Shown: one piece after another, positions 1 to 4,997 of the stretch
How positions within the stretch are numbered: position 1 is the stretch's first letter
Layout: each line of letters begins with the position of its first letter
NCBI GenBank assembly: GCA_900555435.1
Contig: USLH01000076.1
Coordinates: 1 to 11,145 of the forward strand
Length of the DNA: 11,145 nucleotides
Reading direction: 5' to 3'
DNA from: an uncultured Oscillospiraceae bacterium
Lineage (GTDB): Bacteria > Bacillota > Clostridia > Oscillospirales > Ruminococcaceae
Made by a program: the position numbers and the translations under genes
Notes under the pieces: model-generated
Told to the model about the DNA's origin: nothing
The model's database searches: none
The model's input: the letters and a program-made list of their open reading frames with translations, nothing else

Positions 1-36
1 GGAAGTGACCTCCCTTCGTGGTTTTATATATGAAAA

Positions 37-71
37 CGCCGCCCGTTGTCCTGTTGGGCGGTGATTTTTTT
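37..71 (+). terminator. Rho-independent terminator of a gene upstream of the window
   Basis: The arms CGCCGCCC (37-44) and GGGCGGTG (56-63) pair over 8 bp with one G-T wobble, enclose an 11-nt loop, and are followed by A and seven T (65-71). This is a standard intrinsic terminator on the plus strand. The gene it ends is not in the window. The stem is GC-rich although the surrounding DNA is AT-rich. Confidence 0.75.
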
Positions 72-147
72 GCAGAGCAAGTGGCTTTCTATAACATTAT
101 AGTATATAATTAGTTCTAATAATAAACAAATGGCAGGGGGTATTCTT

Positions 148-780
148 TTGAAAAATCTGTTAGAAGCTGTGGGTTTGATAATCCTCAGTATGGGTGGTGC
201 TGGCGCAATTATCATGTCTGTTTCAAGTTTTCTTGCTAATAAAATTGCAACACGTCTTGAGCAAAAATACAAATTACGCATTGATAAAGAGCTTGAAGCC
301 TATAAAGCAGGTTTAACCCAGCGTTCATATGTAACGAAGGTTCAGTTCGATATTGAATTTGAGGTATATCGCAAACTATCAAAAGGAATGTTTGAGTTTA
401 TCAGAACTCTATATACAACGATTGAAGAAGAGCATTACCCTAAAAAAGAAGGGGAAAACCATCGGGAGAAAGTTGCAGAAGAAATCAGAACATACACAAA
501 AATGGTTGACAAAGCTGCCACTCTGCAAGAGCTATTATATGAAAACGCTGCTTTTATCCCACAAAACATCTACGAAAAATATAAAGAGATAATTGAACTG
601 ACAACGACACAATTTTGGAATTATCAGCAGCGTTTTAAGGACTATCTTGATGGAAAAATATCTTTAGCTGAGAGAGTTACTGACTCTGACAAGCAGTCGT
701 TTGAAACGATTGAAAAGAACGTGGAAGCATTAAACAACGAATTGCGTGAACATCTTCAAAAAATATATATTGTTACTTAA
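148..780 (+). CDS. Hypothetical membrane-anchored coiled-coil protein, TTG start
   Basis: I do not recognise a named family. The start is probably TTG 148: a CAGGGGG Shine-Dalgarno (134-140) sits 7 nt before it, while the in-frame ATG at 130 has none. This gives 210 aa. Residues about 7-27 form one hydrophobic segment (LLEAVGLIILSMGGAGAIIM), followed by a basic, helical, charged domain (about 35-210) likely to form coiled coils and lie in the cytoplasm. The stretch K-V-Q-F-D-x-E-F-x-x-Y-R-K-L (about 64-77) resembles a motif I recall in small membrane-anchored hypothetical proteins of mobile or accessory regions; that link is memory, not a search. The gene is AT-rich (sample lines 32-40% GC) against about 60% elsewhere, which suggests horizontal transfer. 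A -10-like TATAAT lies at 105-110, without a clear -35. The function is unknown; a role in defence or in mobile-element biology is only a guess. Confidence 0.8.
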   Translation: MKNLLEAVGLIILSMGGAGAIIMSVSSFLANKIATRLEQKYKLRIDKELEAYKAGLTQRSYVTKVQFDIEFEVYRKLSKGMFEFIRTLYTTIEEEHYPKKEGENHREKVAEEIRTYTKMVDKAATLQELLYENAAFIPQNIYEKYKEIIELTTTQFWNYQQRFKDYLDGKISLAERVTDSDKQSFETIEKNVEALNNELREHLQKIYIVT

Positions 781-824
781 TGATTTAACATTGTTTTGCT
801 ACTTGAGGCGCTCATTCGCTCTGG

Positions 825-936
825 TTTAGAGGAGGATGCAAGCATTCTGACTGCAAGTTTTGGTGAGGTGGTAAATTCCCCCTCAAACCTGCGGAAAACT
901 CCGCTCAAATTCACTCTTGAGCGGAATGCCTCTAAA
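825..936 (+). ncRNA. Candidate structured RNA or DNA element in a gene-free stretch
   Basis: Bases 781-1082 carry no credible gene. TTTAGAGG (825-832) and CCTCTAAA (929-936) pair perfectly and would close a ~112-nt fold. Inside it, TGAGGTGG (864-871) pairs with CCCCCTCA (878-885) with one mismatch, GCGGA (891-895) pairs with TCCGC (900-904), and TCCGCTCAA (900-908) pairs with TTGAGCGGA (917-925). The last two hairpins share bases 900-904, so only one can form at a time. The T-rich run after the outer stem is weak. It could be an untranslated regulatory RNA, a recombination or transfer site of a mobile element, or the trailer of the preceding gene. I recognise no known RNA family. Confidence 0.35.
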
Positions 937-1032
937 TTTTAATCTTTTAGAATAAATACCTCTTGCCGACTGCCAGCAAACCGTTGATATATCTGTGTTT
1001 TCTGAGATCCTATAATTACACTCCGACCAAAT

Positions 1033-1071
1033 AAATCGGCAAGTCTTATCAAAGACTTGCCGATTTTGTTT
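1033..1071 (+). terminator. Strong terminator, 15-bp perfect stem, possibly bidirectional
   Basis: AAATCGGCAAGTCTT (1033-1047) and its exact complement at 1052-1066 form a 15-bp stem with an ATCA loop, followed by T-rich DNA (TGTTTT) on the plus strand. Read on the minus strand the stem is followed by TTTATTTGG, so it could also end the convergent gene that stops at 1083. The octamer CTTGCCGA of the 3' arm also occurs at 962-969 and could pair with 1036-1043 in competition with the terminator stem. Confidence 0.8.
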
Positions 1072-1082
1072 TATCCTTTCAA

Positions 1083-1343
1083 TTAAAAATTTTCTTTCTC
1101 CTGCGCCTCTTCCAACGCCTCCTCATACTCCTCTTCGCTGTCATAGTCCTCCGGATCCAAACCGTATTCGCTCCCGTCCTCGCAGTCCTCCCGCCACGAA
1201 TCATCGGAAAAACTCAGACCGGGCTTCGGTTCCTCCTTCGCACACTCCTCAAAGATCTTGTACGCCAGATACTGCTCTGACAGATCCATCTTCCCATCCC
1301 GATTGAAATCGAACAATCCTCCAAGGAAATTGCCTTTTGCCAT
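1083..1343 (-). CDS. Small acidic EF-hand protein
   Basis: The protein is 86 aa when started at the ATG at 1343, which has GGAAAGGCGGGAAG just upstream. A longer reading from 1415 lacks a ribosome binding site and an acceptable N-terminus. Residues 12-23, DFNRDGKMDLSE, form a canonical 12-residue EF-hand loop with D, N, D, K, D and E at positions 1, 3, 5, 7, 9 and 12, so calcium binding is likely. The helix LSEQYLAYKIFEE follows the loop. Residues from about 46 to the end are very rich in Asp and Glu (repeated SEEEYEEALEE-like sequence). There is no signal peptide or membrane segment, so it is probably cytoplasmic. It diverges from the ZIP transporter across a 172-bp intergenic region. A weak promoter (GTTTTA, 17 bp, TAGAAT; 1409 down to 1381) overlaps a dyad TGTCC-N8-GGACA (1397-1414). 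The physiological role is unknown. Confidence 0.75.
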   Translation of the reverse strand: MAKGNFLGGLFDFNRDGKMDLSEQYLAYKIFEECAKEEPKPGLSFSDDSWREDCEDGSEYGLDPEDYDSEEEYEEALEEAQEKENF

Positions 1344-1428
1344 TTTGCTTCCCGCCTTTCCAGTTTTTAACTGCAGCTGTATTCTACCCGATTTCCTGTC
1401 CCATAAAACGGACACTCACTCGATTTGT

Positions 1429-1476
1429 TTGACTTTTGGCAGGAGCCCTGCTATACTATGGTTAGCAAGAACTAAC
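1429..1476 (+). promoter_or_regulatory. Sigma-A promoter of the ZIP transporter with a downstream dyad (candidate operator)
   Basis: TTGACT (1429-1434) and TATACT (1452-1457) are separated by exactly 17 bp. The inverted repeat GTTAG-N6-CTAAC (1461-1476) lies directly downstream, at the expected transcription start, where a bound repressor would block initiation. Metal-responsive regulators often control such transporters, so this is a plausible metal-dependent operator; the regulator is not in the window and the site matches no consensus I can assert. Confidence 0.65.
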
Positions 1477-1515
1477 TGCAGTATTCCCCGTTCCTCAGGG
1501 ACAGAAAGGTGCGTT

Positions 1516-2292
1516 ATGGAAGCATTTTACGGCATCCTCATTCCGTTTCTCGGCACTTCGCTGGGAGCAGCCTGCGTCTTTTTTATGAAAAGGGCTTTGA
1601 GCGACAGTGTCCGCCGGGCGCTGACCGGCTTTGCCGCCGGAGTCATGGTGGCGGCCTCCGTCTGGAGCCTGCTGATTCCTGCCATCGAACAATCCGCCGA
1701 TCTGGGGCGCTGGTCTTTTCTCCCGGCAGCCGCCGGATTCTGGATCGGTATCCTCTTCCTGCTGATCTTGGACCATGTGATCCCCCATCTGCACCAAAAA
1801 AGCGGGCAGGTGGAAGGCCCCAGAAGCCAGCTCAAGCACACCACCATGATGGTGCTGGCGGTGACCCTTCATAACATCCCCGAAGGCATGGCCGTGGGCG
1901 TCGTATACGCCGGCTTCCTCTCCGGCAGCACCCAGATCACCGCTGCCGGGGCGCTGGCGCTTTCCCTTGGCATCGCCATCCAGAACTTCCCCGAAGGCGC
2001 CATCATCTCCATGCCCCTGCGCGCGGAGGGTGTAAGTAAGGGAAAGGCGTTCCGGGACGGCGTCCTCTCCGGCATCGTGGAGCCTATCGGCGCCGTCCTG
2101 ACCATTCTTGCGGCCCGGCTCATCGTCCCCGCCCTCCCCTGCCTTCTGAGCTTCGCCGCAGGAGCCATGCTCTACGTTGTGGTGGAAGAGCTGATCCCGG
2201 AAATGTCCCAGGGCGCCCACTCCAACTTGGGCACGATCTTCTTCGCCACAGGCTTCAGCCTGATGATGGCGCTGGACATAGCGCTGGGGTAA
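1516..2292 (+). CDS. ZIP-family divalent metal transporter, GufA-like
   Basis: This is an inner-membrane importer for divalent metals, in this family usually zinc and sometimes iron or manganese. The ATG at 1516 follows AGAAAGGTG; upstream in-frame codons back to 1258 are only open frame and overlap the promoter. The 258 aa are almost entirely hydrophobic helices, about eight. H119-N-I-P-E123-G and Q156-N-F-P-E160-G match the two metal-binding helices of ZIP proteins, and E189-P-I-G matches the third conserved acidic position. A short His-rich loop (HVIPHLHQKSG, about residues 88-98) lies between helices, as is common in this family. The metal-site residues follow the Bordetella ZIP (GufA subgroup) pattern from memory, with Asn in place of the Asp after Gln. 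It is a single-gene unit. The substrate metal cannot be decided from the sequence. No clear terminator follows directly; the next hairpin is at 2461-2493. Confidence 0.9.
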   Translation: MEAFYGILIPFLGTSLGAACVFFMKRALSDSVRRALTGFAAGVMVAASVWSLLIPAIEQSADLGRWSFLPAAAGFWIGILFLLILDHVIPHLHQKSGQVEGPRSQLKHTTMMVLAVTLHNIPEGMAVGVVYAGFLSGSTQITAAGALALSLGIAIQNFPEGAIISMPLRAEGVSKGKAFRDGVLSGIVEPIGAVLTILAARLIVPALPCLLSFAAGAMLYVVVEELIPEMSQGAHSNLGTIFFATGFSLMMALDIALG

Positions 2293-2385
2293 AAAGAAAA
2301 CATCCCCGTTCCGTACAAAAAAACGCCGGATTTTCCCTGGCTTTTGCCACTTTTCCCGTTTTTTCAGAAGGTTTCCCTTCCTTCC

Positions 2386-2415
2386 TTGCATCAAGGCTGC
2401 TCTTTATAGTATAAT
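2386..2415 (+). promoter_or_regulatory. Promoter of the SulP transporter
   Basis: TTGCAT (2386-2391) and a perfect TATAAT (2410-2415) are separated by 18 bp. Transcription would start near 2422, giving a leader of about 107 nt before the coding start at 2530. The -35 is only moderately close to consensus. Confidence 0.6.
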
Positions 2416-2434
2416 GAAATTATTCTATGGGATT

Positions 2435-2493
2435 GCTGCCCGCTGGAAGCAGCTGAAACTGCCGCCGCTCCTTGAAAGCGGGCGGCTCTTTTT
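2435..2493 (+). promoter_or_regulatory. Candidate transcription attenuator in the SulP leader
   Basis: GCCGCCGCT (2461-2469) pairs with AGCGGGCGGC (2477-2486), with one bulged base, and is followed by TCTTTTT (2487-2493): an intrinsic terminator lying between the promoter and the start codon. The same 3' arm (2477-2486) can pair with GCTGCCCGCT (2435-2444) over 10 bp with one G-U, while 2435-2439 can also pair with 2449-2453 (GCTGC/GCAGC). The leader therefore has competing folds. The hairpin may simply end ZIP readthrough, but its place downstream of a TATAAT promoter favours attenuation of the transporter gene. No ligand or regulator is evident. Confidence 0.5.
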
Positions 2494-2529
2494 GCGTTTT
2501 TTCGCAGCCCCGATGTTAGGAGAATGCAG

Positions 2530-4173
2530 ATGTTTTCATCGTTTTTTCGAGATCTTCGCACCGAGTTTTCCGGATACAACGCCGGGAAGCTCCTAAAGGA
2601 CATGATGGCGGGTCTTACCGTCTGTGCCGTGGCTCTGCCCTTAGCGCTGGCCTTCGGCGTCAGCTCCGGAGCCACCGCCGCCTCCGGTCTGGTCACCGCC
2701 ATCATCGCCGGCGTCGTCATTGCCGTCTTAGGCGGCGCTTCCTACCAGATCTCCGGCCCCACCGGCGCCATGAGCGCCGTCCTCATCGGCATCGTGGCGC
2801 AGTACGGCCTGCAGGGCGTCTTCTTCGCCTGCTTCGCCGCCGGGGTCCTTCTCCTGCTGGCAGGCATCTTCCGCCTGGGACGGCTTATCGGCTTCATCCC
2901 CATGCCGGTGATCATGGGCTTTACCTCCGGCATTGCCATTATCATCGCCATGGGGCAGATTGATAACTTCTTCGGCACCGTCTCCGAAGGCAGCTCCAAT
3001 TTAGCAAAGCTCGCCTCCTACGGGCGTCTGGGCTTCCGCCCGGATCCTGCCACCGTCCTCATCGGGCTGCTGGTGGTGGTTGTCATGATCGTCTGGCCGA
3101 AAAAGTGGAACGCCAAAGTCCCCGGCTCTCTGGTGGGCATCATCCTTGCCACCGGGATCGCTGCCGTCTTCAGGCTGGACGGTCTTGCCACCGTAGGCGA
3201 CATCCCCAAGACCCTCCTTCTCTCAGACCGGCTCCATCTGTCCGGCTTCCGCTTGGAGATGCTTTCAGGGCTTCTTTCCCCCATCGTCACCATCGCCGCA
3301 CTGGGCATGATCGAAAGCCTGCTCTGCGGCGCCTCTGCCTCCCGGATGAAAAACGAGCCTTTCCGTGCGGATCAGGAGCTGATCGCACAGGGCGTCGGCA
3401 ACATCCTTCTCCCCTTCTTCGGCGGCGTCCCCGCCACAGCCGCCATCGCCCGAACCAGCGTCGCCGTCAAATCCGGCCAGCAGACCCGCCTGACCAGCGT
3501 CTTCCACTCCCTCTTCCTGCTGGCTTCCATGTTCCTGCTGGGCGGCATCATGGCAAAACTCCCTCTGTCAGCTCTGGCGGGAGTTTTAATGGTCACCGCC
3601 TGGCGGATGAACGACTGGGAAGGCATCCGCTCCATCTTCTCCCGGAAATTCAAATCCGCCATCAGCCAGTTCCTGCTGACGATGATCGCCACGGTGGTCT
3701 TCGACCTGACCGTCGCCATCCTCCTTGGCGTGATCTACTCCGCCATCCTCTATATGGCCAAAAGCAGCCGGATCCGGGTGGCCTATTCCGACATCGACAG
3801 CAGCCGCCTGCGGGAAGATGTAGGCAAATCCCCCCTTCTGGAATCCGCCGGGGTGGTCTACGTCACCGGTTCCCTCTTCTTCGGCGCCGTGGATGAGTTC
3901 AACCGCCGAATCGCTTCCCTTCCAAAAAACGACCATCTGATCTTCTCCCTTCGGGGCTGCCCCAGCATCGATGTCCCCGGTGCCCAGACGGTTTTGGAGC
4001 TTTCGGAAAAGCTGAAAGCAGCCGGAACCAATCTTTCCTTCTGCGGCCTGTCGGAGGAGGTTCGCTCCTACTTTGACCGGGCAGGCGTGACTGCCCTCGT
4101 CGGCGAATCCGCCTATTTTAACAGCGCCGATCAGGCGATCCTCTCCCTTCTGGATCGGGAGCTTCTGGAATGA
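2530..4173 (+). CDS. SulP-family inorganic anion transporter with STAS domain
   Basis: This is a membrane transporter of the SulP/SLC26 family; members move sulfate, bicarbonate or other anions, and the substrate here is not determinable. The start at 2530 has AGGAG (2518-2522) with a 7-nt spacing; the ATG two codons upstream at 2524 would leave only 1 nt. The protein is 547 aa, a usual family length. Residues about 20-400 form many hydrophobic helices, including the family motif S75-G-P-T-G79 and the preceding segment GLTVCAVALPLALAFGVSSG. Residues about 440-545 form a cytosolic STAS domain. The loop that holds a phosphorylatable serine in anti-sigma antagonists (D-x-S-G) reads D481-V-P-G here, so serine-type regulation is unlikely. 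It forms a single-gene unit between its own promoter and a terminator at 4187. Confidence 0.92.
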   Translation: MFSSFFRDLRTEFSGYNAGKLLKDMMAGLTVCAVALPLALAFGVSSGATAASGLVTAIIAGVVIAVLGGASYQISGPTGAMSAVLIGIVAQYGLQGVFFACFAAGVLLLLAGIFRLGRLIGFIPMPVIMGFTSGIAIIIAMGQIDNFFGTVSEGSSNLAKLASYGRLGFRPDPATVLIGLLVVVVMIVWPKKWNAKVPGSLVGIILATGIAAVFRLDGLATVGDIPKTLLLSDRLHLSGFRLEMLSGLLSPIVTIAALGMIESLLCGASASRMKNEPFRADQELIAQGVGNILLPFFGGVPATAAIARTSVAVKSGQQTRLTSVFHSLFLLASMFLLGGIMAKLPLSALAGVLMVTAWRMNDWEGIRSIFSRKFKSAISQFLLTMIATVVFDLTVAILLGVIYSAILYMAKSSRIRVAYSDIDSSRLREDVGKSPLLESAGVVYVTGSLFFGAVDEFNRRIASLPKNDHLIFSLRGCPSIDVPGAQTVLELSEKLKAAGTNLSFCGLSEEVRSYFDRAGVTALVGESAYFNSADQAILSLLDRELLE

Positions 4174-4186
4174 CCCGGACGCAAAG

Positions 4187-4234
4187 GCCCGCCCCTGCCG
4201 CTTTAAAAGCAGCAAGGGCGGGGCTCTTCTTGTT
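4187..4234 (+). terminator. Terminator after the SulP gene
   Basis: A long imperfect GC-rich stem joins GCCCGCCCCTGCCGCTTT (4187-4204) to a complementary arm ending in GGGCGGGGC (4216-4224), followed by the T-rich run TCTTCTTGTTT. It begins 13 bp after the stop codon. The convergent flavin reductase gene ends at 4241, so it also separates the two opposing units. Confidence 0.75.
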
Positions 4235-4240
4235 TCCCGC

Positions 4241-4801
4241 TTATTTCAGGCTCTTGCCTGCGGAAAATGCATCGCCGACGGTCTCCCCCAGTGCCACATA
4301 GGTGTTGTTGAACGGATCAAAGGTAATCGGACGCACTTTCCGAACGTCTACCTTCCCGTTTTCGCCCAGCACGCTCTCGTCCACGCTGACGTTGACGATT
4401 TCTCCGACCAGTCGTCCGCTCTCCGGATCGTAGCTTTTCAGCCGGCACTCCGCCGCAACTGCAAGCTCTGCGATCAGCGGAGCGTCCACGAACTCCGACT
4501 TCACGGCGTGAAGCCCGGCCTTCTCGAACTTTTTCGGCTCCGAGCTGCCCGAAACGATCCCAACGTAATCGCAGGCGGCCATGTGCGCCTCATCGGCCAT
4601 GCTCACCGTAAACGCCTTCCGCGCCAGCAGGTTTTTCGTGGTCTTATGGGAAGCGCTGATGCAGAAGCTGATCTCGTTCCCATCACTGATCCCGCCCCAT
4701 GCGGCGTTCATAGCATCGGGAGTCCCGTCTTCCCCGTAAGTGGCGAGAATGTACACCGGCTGCGGATAGGTATAGGGCTTCGCCCCGAAATTCTTTCTCA
4801 T
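4241..4801 (-). CDS. Flavin reductase-family FMN-binding protein
   Basis: The protein is 186 aa from the ATG at 4801, which has AGAGGA 5 nt upstream; an upstream in-frame ATG at 4849 is rejected because it overlaps the promoter. It belongs to the flavin reductase-like FMN-binding split barrel family, cytoplasmic electron-transfer or reductase proteins that use FMN. The N-terminal pattern Y-P-Q-P-V-Y-I-L-A-T-Y (about 10-20), N-A-A-W-G-G (about 31-36), S-x-S-H-K-T-T-K-N (about 48-56) and F-T-V-S-M (about 63-67) follow the family, and the C-terminal V-R-P-I-T-F-D-P is typical of the single-domain flavoredoxin type. No partner oxygenase gene is adjacent, so the acceptor is unknown. It is transcribed alone from an unusual promoter (4841-4871). 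Confidence 0.85.
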   Translation of the reverse strand: MRKNFGAKPYTYPQPVYILATYGEDGTPDAMNAAWGGISDGNEISFCISASHKTTKNLLARKAFTVSMADEAHMAACDYVGIVSGSSEPKKFEKAGLHAVKSEFVDAPLIAELAVAAECRLKSYDPESGRLVGEIVNVSVDESVLGENGKVDVRKVRPITFDPFNNTYVALGETVGDAFSAGKSLK

Positions 4802-4817
4802 AAAGGTCCTCTTTTCC

Positions 4818-4840
4818 GCCCCTTCCGGGGCTTTTTTCTT
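4818..4840 (+). terminator. Terminator-like hairpin on the plus strand, antisense to the flavin reductase leader
   Basis: GCCCC (4818-4822) and GGGGC (4827-4831) flank a TTCC loop and are followed by six T (4832-4837), a compact intrinsic terminator for plus-strand transcription. No plus-strand gene ends here, so it would stop antisense or readthrough RNA from the left before the operon at 4998. In the minus-strand transcript the same bases form a 5'-leader hairpin just upstream of the Shine-Dalgarno. Confidence 0.5.
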
Positions 4841-4871
4841 ATTATACAACTGAAAGTACCCTTTCAGTCAA
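4841..4871 (-). promoter_or_regulatory. Flavin reductase promoter: 19-bp spacer filled by a perfect dyad
   Basis: On the minus strand TTGACT (4871-4866) and TATAAT (4846-4841) are near-consensus but separated by 19 bp, two more than optimal. The spacer is occupied by ACTGAAAG-N4-CTTTCAGT (4849-4868), a perfect 8+8 inverted repeat. A long spacer carrying a dyad is the layout of MerR-family activators, which untwist the DNA. The alternative is a repressor dyad of another family (HxlR, MarR). No regulator gene is in the window. Confidence 0.7.
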
Positions 4872-4917
4872 CCCCTTTTCCCGTCTTATCTCCCAAATAA
4901 CCTGAACAGTGCCGCAT

Positions 4918-4954
4918 GGAAACTAAACACGTTTCCGGAAAAATACGCTATAAT
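4918..4954 (+). promoter_or_regulatory. Promoter of the sugar-nucleotide operon
   Basis: A perfect TATAAT (4949-4954) lies 44 bp before the first start codon, with no good -35. The bases ahead of it, TTTCCGGAAAAAT (4932-4944), include the palindrome TTTCCGGAAA, and GGAAAC-N7-GTTTCC (4918-4936) forms an inverted repeat across the -35 area. The block TTTCCGGAAAAAT-N4-TATAMT recurs upstream of the C39-like gene (9369-9391), which supports real function. Activation by a protein bound to the dyad is a reasonable inference. Confidence 0.6.
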
Positions 4955-4997
4955 TAGTTCAGACAAAGCCGCCTACGGCCAAATTGGAGGTTTTACC

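Noticed and set aside
1011..1016. TATAAT as a promoter in the gene-free stretch
   Set aside because: The nearest TTGATA is 21 bp upstream, and any transcript would hit the terminator at 1033 within about 10 bases.
1258..1515. N-terminal extension of the ZIP reading frame (86 extra residues)
   Set aside because: It overlaps the promoter and the divergent EF-hand gene, has no ribosome binding site, and is not hydrophobic family-like sequence; ATG 1516 is the start.
1495..2394. Minus-strand 299-aa open frame across the ZIP gene
   Set aside because: A shadow frame of GC-rich coding DNA: low-complexity Gly/Asp/His-rich protein with no domain.
2414..2596. Leader peptide before the SulP gene
   Set aside because: Its ATG overlaps the -10 hexamer, so it would not be transcribed, and it runs out of frame into the SulP gene.
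3105..3896. Plus-strand 263-aa open frame inside the SulP gene
   Set aside because: Arg/Pro/His-rich shadow of the true frame; no motif or ribosome binding site.
3586..4215. Minus-strand 209-aa open frame opposite the SulP gene
   Set aside because: Antisense shadow; runs through the terminator stem and lacks family features.
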